A DNA stretch of 64,000 bases, taken from NCBI RefSeq assembly GCF_000186865.1, contig NW_008705561.1, forward strand, positions 1,545,703 to 1,609,702. The letters run 5' to 3'. The DNA comes from Aureococcus anophagefferens (taxonomy: Eukaryota > Sar > Pelagophyceae > Pelagomonadales > Pelagomonadaceae). The notes below the pieces were generated by a model that had not been told where the DNA came from, did no database searches, and saw only the letters and a program-made list of their open reading frames with translations. Of this stretch, positions 55,789 through 64,000 are shown one piece after another (the first letter of the stretch is position 1; every line of letters starts with the position of its first letter). Made by a program: the position numbers and the translations under genes.

Positions 55789-56340
55789 TCAATGCGTTAA
55801 GCGATCCCTCCGGGGCAGCTGCCGCGGCACACGCCGTGCGATGCCGGCCATTTCGACCAACTGCGCGTGTCTCGGGAGGTAGCGGAGCTGGAGCGCCAGC
55901 GTCGCGGGGCGCGCACGACCGGCGCCCGCGCATCGAAGGCCGCGGGCACGTCGAGGACGTCGTCCCGGCGCTCCGCGCCGATCTCCGCGAGCGCGTCGGC
56001 GACGCGGCTGCCCTCGACGTCGGCGTGGGCGGCGAGCTTGGCGAGGACGTCGGCGCGCCGTGGATCTTGAGGAGCGCCGCGGAGGCGTGCGCGAGCGCGG
56101 GGCCCGGCGGCGCCAGCGGCAGGTCCGCGGGGGGCGCCGTCCGAGCGCGCCGCGGCGACGGAGCGCAGGGCCGTCGCGCTGTCGCTGAAGGGGTGCAGGA
56201 GCCGGCGCCGCGGGTGCGCCGCCAGGGCCGAGCTCGTCGACGCGCACGAGCGCCTCGAGCCGCAGCGCGCCGCGGTCGTCGACACCGAAACTGCGCGACG
56301 CCGTGGGATCACGACGAGTTCGCGCTGGCCCGGCGGCATG
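55789..56340 (-). pseudogene. Frame-broken coding remnant or poorly sequenced gene
   Basis: Coding-like segments on the minus strand change frame at least three times within 550 bp. In order they are: FGVDDRGALRLEALVRVDEL; LHPFSDSATALRSVAAARSD; DLPLAPPGPALAHASAALLK; DVLAKLAAHADVEGSRVADA; and LRYLPRHAQLVEMAGIARRV. Clean GT-AG introns do not explain all the shifts, so this is either a decayed gene or a stretch with assembly indels. No family was identified. Confidence 0.45.
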
Positions 56341-56923
56341 AGCCGCAGCCGTGCGGCACTCGTTCGAGATTAACGTCGCACGTGCGACCGCGCCGCGTCG
56401 ACGACGTCGGGAAGTCGTCGGCCGTCGCGCCGCCGTTCCGCGGGAGCGCGCGGCGAACGACGGGCGGCGCTGCCCGTCGGCGGAGCGAAGCGCTCCAGTG
56501 TGTCGGCTCCGCTCCGGCGCGGCCCAGCGCGGCAGCGCCGCGTCGCGAAGGTTTGCTGCGGCGCGAGCTCAGCCGCGAGCTGCGTCGGCGCGTGACCACG
56601 ATTGCAAGTCGATCTGCCCGTCGACCGCCGTCGCAGCTCGCGGTCGCGGCGCTCTTCGCGCGCGCGCGCGTCGACGACGCAGCCGGCGCACCGGAGCAGC
56701 GTGTGAAGGCCGCGCCGGGTCGGGTCGCGGGTCGGGCTGCGGGGCAGCCATCGCAAATGGCGGAAGTCGGGGAGCGGAATATAAGCTCTCCTTTTAGGGC
56801 TCAAACAGCCGACGTTGACATCGTTGCTCCTGAAGCACAACGTTTGGTCGCAGGTCTTTTCACGCGATCGCGCTCGCTTCCACGCACCGAAAATCGACGC
56901 CGACGCTACCACGCACCGACATC
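56341..56923. other. Long intergenic region upstream of the 56924 gene
   Basis: About 580 bp. The first part is GC-rich. The last 150 bp (56770-56920) are less GC-rich and probably hold the promoter/5'UTR of the gene at 56924. No coding evidence. Confidence 0.4.
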
Positions 56924-58572
56924 ATGGGCAAGAACCAACGCAAACCGCACAAACAAGGCCGGAACACCCACCGTTCGGGTAAATCGGGTTCATCAAGCCC
57001 AGAAGTCGTCGTCGCCGACGACGAGCCAGTCGAGAAGCTTTGGCCGAAGAACCTCCCGCCGCCCCCGCCGGTCTTCGTCGAAGGCTGGGAGACGCGCGAG
57101 AGTGCCCGAGAGCGCTTCAAAAATGCCAAAAAGGACCTCCTCGACCGTGCGCGGTACTACGACCTCGTCGAGAAAGTCTCGCTCTCGCGCGCGACCATGA
57201 GCGAAATCGAGGTGGCGAAGTGGTTCGGCATCCTCAACTACGACGTCGCGCGCCGGCCGCGTCCCGCTACTCTCGCGTTTCGACGAATTCGTCCCGACCG
57301 TCGCTCTCGTAGGTCCGCGGCGACAAGGGCGACGGGATGATGAACATGGACAACTGCTGCATCCAGTGGGCCGCGTTCAAGCTCTGGCGCTCCATCGCCG
57401 CCGGCGCCGACGCCGCGAAGGCCATCGCCGACGCCGGCGTGCTCTTCGACAACTTCCTCTTCCGCATGGAGGTGTCGCGCGGCAAGAAGCGGCTCTGCCC
57501 GGCCGAGGAGTTCGTCGCGCTTTGCCGCGGCGACATCGCCATCGCCACGGAGCTCGCGACGCTGCACCGCGACTACGTCGTCGCCGCGCTCGCGCTGAAC
57601 GTCGCCGCCCGCGGCGCCAAGGCCAACGTCGTGTCCTTCGGCGACGTCGCGGAGGCCTACGTCGCCAAGCAGCTCGTGCCGACGGGCCTCGTCGACGTCG
57701 TGGGCCGCTTCCCCCACCCGGAGGCGCTGCTCTCGATCAAGGGCGACATCCAGGAGAAGATCAAGAACGGCAAGATCTTCAACGCGCCCACGAAGCGCGT
57801 CATCTACGTCGCCGCGGACTCTGCGGCCGCGGCGATCGCGCGGATCTGCGGCGTCGTCGTCGTCGTCACGTTCCACGTCGACCTCTTCGAGGGCCACGGC
57901 GACCTGCTCGGCGAGCTCGCCAAGCTGCGGTCCAAGAAGATGCAGGACGTCTGGGCGTCGCTCTCCGACGAGGAGTACGCGGCCTGGTGCGCGAACCTCG
58001 CGGACGTCTGGGCCTCGTACTCCGACGAGGACCGCGGTGCGCGGTGCGCGAACATCGGCGCCGGCGTCGCCGCGAGCTGGGCCTCGCTCTCCGCCAAGGA
58101 CCGCGCGGCGCGCTGCTCCGCGATCCGCGAGGCCGCGGCCGCCATGTCCGCCGAGACCAAGGCGAAGCTCGAGGCGACGCGCAAGGCCAACGGCAAGGCG
58201 CAGTTCGCGGAGGGCAAGTGCCCGGGCCTCGTCAAGAAGGGCGACAAGTGCACGGCCGCGGCGAAGAAGAAGATGAGCGCCGCGTCCTCGAAGCCGGGCG
58301 CGAAGCGGATCTACTGCCCCGGGTGCTGCGGCTACAGCGCCGCCGCGGCCCACGGCGGCCTCATGCGCGTCCACTTCGGGCTCGCGTCCCTGCCCGTCAC
58401 GTCGAAGCGGTGCGTCCCGGTCAAGAAGAACGCCGACGGCGAGCTCTGCAACGGCCTCCAGGTCGCCCGCAACGCGGTCGCCACCGGCTACGCCCACGCC
58501 CTGCCGGCGACCTACACGAGGGCCGGCGACCTCAAGACGCAGGCCGACAACCTCAAGACGTGGGCCAGTTGA
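56924..58572 (+). CDS. Unknown protein with W-A-S-x-S repeats and Cys-rich C-terminus
   Basis: Two exons, 56924..57244 and 57313..58572; 68-nt GT-AG intron, phase 0; 526 aa. The basic N-terminus (MGKNQRKPHKQGRNTHRSGK) may be a nuclear or nucleic-acid-binding signal. The junction reads AKWFGILNYD|VRGDKGDGMMNMDN. Around residues 315-385 there are three copies of a roughly 22-residue repeat built on W-A-S-[LY]-S-[DA]-[EK]-[DE]-x-A-[AR]-[WR]-C. After that, Cys pairs (GKCPGLVKKGDKC; YCPGCCGYS) could bind zinc. No named family fits. Confidence 0.65.
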
Positions 58573-58590
58573 CTGGTCCAAGTAGATGGC

Positions 58591-59691
58591 CTAGCCTGAG
58601 TAATTAGGTCTTCGCGGCGGCCCAGGAGACGGCTCCGCGGTCCGCGCCGCGGCGATGTCGACGTCGTGTGCGGGGTCGTTCGGCTGGGGGCTCTTCGGCC
58701 TCCGTGTAGCGCCGCGTCTCCGCGCCAAAGCGACGCTGAAGCCGTAGCCGGGCAGGTCCACGAGGTACCAGCGCGACGGCTCGCGGCCGCGATCACCCGC
58801 CCGCGTCCAGCCCGCGCGGTCCGCGTCGCCCCCGGCGCACTCTTCGCCGTCGAAGCGCCGCCGCCGCGGCGCCGGAGAGGGCGCGTCTCGGCGTCGCCGT
58901 CGCCGGGCGCCGGCGGCCTCGGCGACGTAGCAGCGCGACGGCTCGCGGCGGCAGCGGCGGCGCGCCCGCGACCTGCCCGTGACGCGGCCGAGGACGACGC
59001 GGCCGTCGAAGTCGCGCGCGACGCGCTGGCCCACGTACTCGAAGGAGCCGTCGTCGAGGGACCACTCGTCGTCCTCGTCGACGCGGCGGCTCCGCGGGCT
59101 CCGCGGCGGCGGCGCCGCGGGCTCCGGCGCGGCCGGCGGCGGCGGCGACCGGTCGCCGAGGAGCTCGCGCCGCGCGAGCTGCGCCGTCGCCGGCAGCACG
59201 GGCCGCGCGCCGTCGCCGTTGGGCCGCGCCTTCTTCGGCGGCCGCTCGTCGCCGCGGACGTTGCGGTACGCGAGGCCGCCGTCCTCGAGCGCCGAGGGCG
59301 CGGGCATGGCCTCCGCCGGCGGGCGGCCCGCGGGCCGCACGGCCTGCTCGAGGGCGGACACGCGGCTCGTGAGCGCGCCGAGGCCCCGCTCGATGGCCGC
59401 GAGGCGCCCGAGCTGCGCGTCGACTGCCATTTGGAGCCAGACGCGGAGCTCGGCGCCGTCGTCGCTGAGCGTCCGGTCGAGGCGACTCTCGACGGCGTCG
59501 ATGCGCTGGTGCACCTCGGCGGCGAGGGCCGCGAAGGCCGTCGCGTCGACCTGGGGCGCGAGCAGCGAGCCGTCGACGGCCGCCGCGACGCCCCGCGGCC
59601 GCGGCCGCGGCCGGCGTGGAAGTCGCCAAGCAGCACCGGCAAAAAGCGCTGCGCGCTCGACCCGCCGCCGACGCGCCGCAACGCTCGCCAT
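58591..59691 (-). CDS. Coiled-coil protein with Tudor-like segment (model uncertain)
   Basis: About 366 aa from ATG 59691. Residues 40-110 are a helical/coiled region (FAALAAEVHQRIDAVESRLD; LGRLAAIERGLGALTSRVSA). A basic stretch (PPKKARPNGD) may be an NLS. Then YVGQRVARDFDGRVVLGRVTG resembles the Tudor/PTM-like module common in stramenopile proteins. After it, the reading frame turns Arg-rich. A 14-bp direct repeat (gagccgtcgcgctg) before CYVAE and before WYLVD suggests an unrecognised intron in the 3' part. Its ATG overlaps the ATG of the plus-strand gene at 59690. Confidence 0.5.
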   Translation of the reverse strand: MASVAARRRRVERAALFAGAAWRLPRRPRPRPRGVAAAVDGSLLAPQVDATAFAALAAEVHQRIDAVESRLDRTLSDDGAELRVWLQMAVDAQLGRLAAIERGLGALTSRVSALEQAVRPAGRPPAEAMPAPSALEDGGLAYRNVRGDERPPKKARPNGDGARPVLPATAQLARRELLGDRSPPPPAAPEPAAPPPRSPRSRRVDEDDEWSLDDGSFEYVGQRVARDFDGRVVLGRVTGRSRARRRCRREPSRCYVAEAAGARRRRRRDAPSPAPRRRRFDGEECAGGDADRAGWTRAGDRGREPSRWYLVDLPGYGFSVALARRRGATRRPKSPQPNDPAHDVDIAAARTAEPSPGPPRRPNYSG

Positions 59692-59983
59692 GGCGACGCC
59701 CGACATGCAGAAATCGATGCGCATGCAGTACCAGATCCGCGAGAACGCGAAGCAGCAGAACGACACGATGATGTCCTTCGCGAGCTGGCAGAAGGACATC
59801 GGCGAGAAGGACCGGCAGCAGCGCGAGAAGTCGGCGGCGCCGCTGCCGCCCGTGCGCGGCGGCGCGCGCGTCGGCGTGCGCAACTCGGCCGCCGGCGCCG
59901 CCGAGTGCGCGGACCTTGCCGCGATGCCGCGATGCTGCAGAGCACCATGCCGCGATGGTGCAGAGCGGCCGGGCGCCGGTTAA
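59690..59983 (+). CDS. Short RPAP3/SPAG1-N-like protein
   Basis: 97 aa, ATG 59690. QYQIRENAKQQNDTMMSFAS, then WQKDIGEKDRQQRE and PLPPVRGG, match the conserved N-terminal segment of RPAP3-type R2TP co-chaperones (helix, W-x-K-D-I, acidic turn, P-P-I/V-R). The TPR repeats that should follow are absent before the next gene at 60034. So this is a stand-alone N-domain protein, a truncated copy, or exon 1 of a gene whose remainder was lost. The last 20 residues are Cys/Arg-rich and probably not native. Confidence 0.55.
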   Translation: MATPDMQKSMRMQYQIRENAKQQNDTMMSFASWQKDIGEKDRQQREKSAAPLPPVRGGARVGVRNSAAGAAECADLAAMPRCCRAPCRDGAERPGAG

Positions 59984-60033
59984 TGGGCAGCTTCTAGCAC
60001 CGTATCGTCGTTAGACGCAGCCCGCGCTGCGAG

Positions 60034-61587
60034 ATGACGACCTGGGAGCAGGTGGCGGCGTGCTGGAAGGAGTCGGACGACCCCGACGACTTTGACGTCG
60101 CCGTCCTCGAGGAGGTGCTGCCCGGCGGCAAGGACGACGCGTCCAAGGAGCGGCGCCAGGCCATCTGGAAGGCCATGGACAACAACGGCAACAGGTTTGT
60201 CTCCCTCGCCGAGTACGACGGCTGGTTCAACCAGCACACCATGGCCTACGAGGGCTCCAAGGGCTTCAAGCCCGACGCGGGCAAGGCGTCGATCTTCACG
60301 TACGCGCGGCCGTGCCTCATCCGCGCGTTCAACCTCGCCAACGGCGTCGCCGACGACCCCAAGGATACGAAAAAGAAGAAGGGCGCCCTCGACGGCGACG
60401 ACTACGTCACGAAGAACGAGCTGCGCTGCCTCATGGTCGCGACGCAGTCCGCGATGAAGATCTACCGCCTCTTCGACATCGCGGACACGTCCGACGACCG
60501 CCGGTGCACCCAGGACGAGTGGGACTCGCAGCTCGACAAGATGAACGAGGAGCTCCGGGAGTACGGCCTCGCCGGCGACCTCACGTCGGCGGACTTCGAC
60601 GTCGTCGACGCGGACGGCGGCGGGTCGATCCTGCTCGACGAGGCGGTCCACTACTTCCTCACGCGCCTCTGCGACGACCCGGCGCTCCTCGCCGAGGGCG
60701 TCGAGGAGGCCGCGGAGCTCGCGAAGAAGAGCGCCAAGAACATCTCCAGCAAGAAGAAGCCCGCGGCGAAGAAACGGGACCGGCGGCCGTCGGCCGCCGC
60801 CGCGCCGAAACCCGCCGCGCCCGAGCCCGCCGCGCCGAAACCGAAGCCCGTCGCCGCGCCCAAGCCCGCGGTCCCGCAGCCCGCGGAGCGGCTGGACCAC
60901 GTCGAGGACGTCGAGGTCCCGCCGCCGCCGCCGCCGCGCGCGGCCGCGCCGCCGCCGCCGCCGGCCGCGCCCGCGGCTCCCCCGGCCGCGCCGGCCGCGC
61001 CCGCGCGGGCGCCCGCCGCGCCGCTCGCGGACGCGGGGCTCCGGGTCTGCTACAACGGCGTCGAGGTCGTGCTGAGCAAGGCGCCCCTCGCGGACCACGC
61101 GGTCATCAACTCGCCGCTGTGCCTCGAGTTCAACGGCATCAAGGTCACGATCGAGAACGCGGCCGCCGCGGGCCTGCGCGGCGCCGACGCCCTGCCGCCG
61201 GACCTGCTGCCCATGCCGGCGTTCGTCGAGGAGCCCGTCGTCGCGCCGCCGCGGCGCCGCCGCGCGCCGCCGCCCCTGGACCCGACGGCCGCGCTCCGCG
61301 TGACGGGCTCGGCCTGCGCGACGCCCCGCGAGTCGCGCCGCCGGCCGTCGCCGCGGCGCCGCAGCCACGACGGCGCGCACCGGCGCGAGCCGCCCGCGGT
61401 CCTCCCGAGCGGCTGGAGCCGGAAGTGGTGCCCGCGGAAGTCGCGCTACTACTACCTCGACCACGCGACGAAGACGACGACGTGGCAGCACCCCCTCGAG
61501 TCGCGCCGCGCCACCACCGTGCGCGCCACCACGGACCCCTTCGCGGACCTCTTCGACTACGACGACCTCGCGCGGCGCCACCGATAA
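60034..61587 (+). CDS. EF-hand protein with C-terminal WW domain
   Basis: 517 aa, ATG 60034. Paired EF-hand-like loops: DNNGNRFVSLAEYD (about residues 49-62) and DADGGGSILLDEAV (about 191-204), with weaker ones between. The N-terminal arrangement resembles flagellar calcium-binding proteins of protists. A Lys-rich and Pro/Ala-rich linker follows. A short folded block comes next (LRVCYNGVEVVLSKAPLADH). Finally there is a WW domain (LPSGWSRKWCPRKSRYYYLD, then TTTWQHPLE), which binds Pro-rich ligands. A calcium-regulated adaptor, possibly ciliary, is inference. Confidence 0.85.
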   Translation: MTTWEQVAACWKESDDPDDFDVAVLEEVLPGGKDDASKERRQAIWKAMDNNGNRFVSLAEYDGWFNQHTMAYEGSKGFKPDAGKASIFTYARPCLIRAFNLANGVADDPKDTKKKKGALDGDDYVTKNELRCLMVATQSAMKIYRLFDIADTSDDRRCTQDEWDSQLDKMNEELREYGLAGDLTSADFDVVDADGGGSILLDEAVHYFLTRLCDDPALLAEGVEEAAELAKKSAKNISSKKKPAAKKRDRRPSAAAAPKPAAPEPAAPKPKPVAAPKPAVPQPAERLDHVEDVEVPPPPPPRAAAPPPPPAAPAAPPAAPAAPARAPAAPLADAGLRVCYNGVEVVLSKAPLADHAVINSPLCLEFNGIKVTIENAAAAGLRGADALPPDLLPMPAFVEEPVVAPPRRRRAPPPLDPTAALRVTGSACATPRESRRRPSPRRRSHDGAHRREPPAVLPSGWSRKWCPRKSRYYYLDHATKTTTWQHPLESRRATTVRATTDPFADLFDYDDLARRHR

Positions 61588-61794
61588 TCGTCGCATGTCG
61601 CCGAATAACGGAAACCTCAATACGGTGTTGACTCTCGAATCTCTTCGCCCGAATCAAGCTCTCAACATGTTGAAGCTCAAAATCCAAAACCTCCGCCCGA
61701 CCCCTCTCCTCCATCCGGTCAGGCCTGCGCAGCTCGACCTTGCAATGGAGTAAGGCCCGGGCTGCCCGTCGGAGTCGCTGGAGAGCCCGTCACG

Positions 61795-63527
61795 ATGCGG
61801 AATTCGTCGAGTTCGCCCGTCAATGGGGCGGCGATCCTCCCCAACCGGCTCTACTACGTGGCCGTCCGCGACGGGTGAGGCTGCCCGCGTCCGCCCATTT
61901 CCGACGCGCTGCAACGCCCGTCCCGGCCCGCCCGTGCCGCGCGCGGGGCGCGCGCGGACGGCGCGCGGCGCCCCGCGTCACCGCCGCGTCCCTTTTGTAG
62001 CAGGCAGCCCGGCGCGTCCGCGCGCGGCGGCGGCACGCACTGGTCCGGTCCGCCGCGTCCCGCACCTTTCGCGCCGCGGAGGCGCCCCCCGACGCCGCGC
62101 GCGCCTCCAGGTTCTCCATCGACGACACGCTCGTCTACTGGAACTTCTTCCTCGACTTTGGCCCCCTGAACCTGGGGCAGCTCTACCGCTTCTGCACGAT
62201 GCTCAACGCGAAGCTCCAGTCGCCGGAGCTGCGGGACAAGGTCATCTACTACTACTCGAGCAGCCACCCGCACGCGCGGGCGAACGCGGCCTTCCTCATG
62301 GGCGCCTGGCAGGTGCTCTACCTCGGCCGGAGCCCCGAGGACGCGTGGAAGCCGCTCGGCGACTACGGGCCGGACTACCCGCCCTTCCACGACGCGTCGC
62401 CCTGCGCCTGCACCTACGACGTCACGGTGCTCCACTGCCTCAAGGGCCTGCACAAGGCGCGCCGCTTCAACTTCTTCAACTTCGACGCGTTCGACCTCGC
62501 CGAGTACGAGCACTTCGAGGCCGTCGAGAACGGCGACCTGAACTGGATCGTCGAGGGCAAGTTCTTCGCCTTCGCCGGCCCCCACGACCGGAACCGGAGC
62601 TCGAACCTCGACGGCTACCAGACGCTCGCGCCCGAGGACTACGGGGCGTACTTCCAGCGGAAGAACGTCGGGCTCATCGTGCGCCTCAACAAGCCCTACT
62701 ACAACAAGAGCAAGTTCATCCAGATGGGCGCGGACCACATCGACCTCTACTACCTCGACGGCTCGAACCCGCCCATGCGCATCCTGAAGAAGTTCCTCGC
62801 CGTCGCCGAGCAGGCGACGGGCGCGATCGGCGTCCACTGCAAGGCGGGCCTGGGCCGCACGGGCACGTGCATCGGCTGCTACTGCATGAAGCACTACAAG
62901 TTCACGGCGGCGGAGATCATCGGCTGGATGCGCGTCTGCCGCCCGGGCTCCGTCATCGGCCCGCAGCAGCACTTCATGCAGGAGATGGAGCAGACGCTCT
63001 GGCAGGAGGGGGACCTCTACCGCATGCACAAGGGCGCGCCGAACACGGGCCCGCGCCCGCCGAGCCGCGACGTCCACGAGAAGCAGGCCGCGGACGCGGA
63101 CGGTGGCCGGCCGTCGTTCGCCGAGGGCCGCCAGCTGCCGACGGACTGCCTCTCGTCGACCATGGGCTCCCTCGCCCTCGCGGGGTCGCGGTCCCTCGAC
63201 TCGTCCAACGGCCGGACCTCCGCCAAAAGCGACAGCGCGACGCAGGGCGACCTCCTCCGGCGAGCGCGCCAGCAGCAGAACGCGTCCGGCGGCTCGAGGC
63301 GCGGAGCGCCGGCGTCGTCGTCCGGCGCGCGTCCGTCGGACCGTGTCGCCCCCCCGTCGCAGGTTCCACTGAGGCCGCGGGCGCCTTTATTCCTCCTCTC
63401 TTTCCTTTATTTTCTATCCAGGCCCGGCCGACTTCCCCCGACCATGTCCGCCTTTCCGGCCTCTCTCTCGCCTCCTCTTTTGCTAGAGGAACCGAGCCTT
63501 CCGCGACGCCCCGTCTTTCGTGTCTAA
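61795..63527 (+). CDS. CDC14: CDC14-type dual-specificity phosphatase
   Basis: Exons 61795..61874 and 62111..63527 with a 236-nt GT-AG intron, phase 2; 498 aa. Exon 1 ends RLYYVAVRDG and exon 2 begins FSIDDTLVYWNFFLDFGPLN, the characteristic CDC14 N-terminal order. The catalytic P-loop is HCKAGLGRTG, with C-x5-R; the WPD-type Asp lies upstream in DHIDLYYLDGSNPP. CRPGSVIGPQQHFM is diagnostic of CDC14. By family it dephosphorylates CDK sites at mitotic exit and in cilia. The last 60 residues (hydrophobic, then Pro-rich) do not look like CDC14 tails and may be intron or 3'UTR read as coding. Confidence 0.9.
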
Positions 63528-63589
63528 TCTACGCTCTACCGTCGTTAGGTTCGGTGATGGTACTCGCACGCGCGCGGTGCAAGTTTTGA

Positions 63590-63665
63590 AGTTACTGATC
63601 GAAGGCGCCGTGGGGCGGCGCCGAAGGCGCCGGGAGGCGGCGCCGGAGGCGCCGAGGGAGCGCCG
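63590..63665. repeat. Short GC tandem repeat downstream of CDC14
   Basis: Four or five imperfect copies of ggcgccg[ga]aggcgcc-like units, self-complementary, so able to form hairpins. Lies between the two convergent genes and could sit in either 3'UTR. Confidence 0.5.
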
Positions 63666-63712
63666 TCGTATCTCAAGCCCAAGCGCGCCTCGAGGAGAGA
63701 GAGGCATGGTCT

Positions 63713-64000
63713 TTACTGGCGTAGCAACTGCTTCTGCGCGTGGGACCGCACCTGCGGCTCATCCCGCGTCGGCATCGCGGCCGCGATCTTCGTCCAGGAG
63801 CGGCCGTGGATCTTCATGAGCGCGACGAACTGGTCGTGCCTGCGGAAGGGGCGCGGGTGTCGCGGCGGCGGCGGCGGCGGGGACGTCGCGACGAGGGCCC
63901 CCAAGGACGCCGCGTTCGACTCCTCCTTGGTCCACCGGCCGGTTTTCTTGCCCGGCTTCGACTCGAGCCGCGGCTTCTTCTTCGACCCGTAGGCGGCCCG
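63713..64000 (-). CDS. SHAQKYF-class Myb-like (SANT) protein, 5' partial
   Basis: Exons >64000..63921 and 63839..63713, with an 81-nt GT-AG intron, phase 2. The spliced protein reads GRWTKEE|HDQFVALMKIHGRSW, then TKIAAAMPTRDEPQVRSHAQ, KQLLRQ and stop. This is the single Myb repeat with the S-H-A-Q-K signature of plant/protist clock-related REVEILLE/CCA1-like factors. A basic upstream stretch (GSKKKPRLESKPGKK) may be an NLS. The protein stops unusually close after the motif. The 5' end lies beyond the window. Confidence 0.88.
   Translation of the reverse strand, partial: RAAYGSKKKPRLESKPGKKTGRWTKEESNAASLGALVATSPPPPPPRHPRPFRRHDQFVALMKIHGRSWTKIAAAMPTRDEPQVRSHAQKQLLRQ

Noticed and set aside
1..64000. 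CRISPR arrays, prokaryotic operons, prophage or viral genes
   Set aside because: No spaced palindromic repeats, integrase, capsid or polymerase genes were seen; gene content and introns are eukaryotic.
1..64000. tRNA or rRNA genes
   Set aside because: No cloverleaf with a T-loop GGTTCRA-type box or rRNA-like stretch was recognised by eye. A tRNAscan-type search would be decisive.

Overview
The window is GC-rich nuclear DNA from a eukaryote, most likely a stramenopile alga close to the pelagophyte Aureococcus anophagefferens. This assignment is inference. It rests on short GT-AG and apparent GC-AG introns, tightly packed genes on both strands, N-termini resembling plastid or secretory targeting sequences, and introns that are themselves small transposons with 8-bp target duplications. 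Such 'introner elements' are established for A. anophagefferens (Huff, Zilberman and Roy 2016). Two 50-base N runs (11254-11303 and 27790-27839) mark a draft assembly.

Layout. 1-3559: 3' part of a carrier-domain, multi-membrane, left-handed beta-helix protein like the C-terminal domain of NRPS/poly-lysine synthetases, split by an introner. 4147-8566: a predicted single-pass receptor with a TauA-like solute-binding domain, CUB/EGF-like modules, a membrane segment and an intracellular WWE plus mono-ADP-ribosyltransferase domain. 8625-16234: cytochrome P450, an IQ/coiled-coil protein, a membrane transporter-like protein, a TLC-domain protein and an acidic unknown. 16373-25510: a MICAL-like flavin monooxygenase, a tyrosinase, an ABC1/UbiB kinase and a phosducin-like protein. 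25682-31292: a DENN-PH protein interrupted by four introner-type introns. 31335-33173: a sulfatase with two ordinary small introns. 33490-34030: an 11-bp minisatellite.

34307-44615 is dense housekeeping sequence: a small unknown, a SEL1 protein, a glycosyltransferase-like protein, a MYND protein, Rab geranylgeranyltransferase alpha, a MATE transporter, a nucleotide-sugar transporter, signal peptidase subunit SPCS3 and a 2OG oxygenase. 44950-52655: a bZIP factor, a voltage-sensor protein, a Pro-rich membrane protein, a photolyase-like/hydrolase fusion and ribosomal stalk protein P1. 53008-64000: two small uncertain loci, a prolyl-hydroxylase-like protein, a YHS protein, a frame-broken locus, an unknown repeat protein, a coiled-coil/Tudor-like protein back-to-back with an RPAP3-N-like protein, an EF-hand/WW protein, a CDC14 phosphatase and a partial SHAQKYF Myb.

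There are no operons. Genes are mostly convergent or divergent with 20-250 bp spacers. The two most notable items are the receptor-like ADP-ribosyltransferase and the well-preserved introners. The introners occur in both orientations relative to the host gene, and each splices so as to restore the pre-insertion reading frame.
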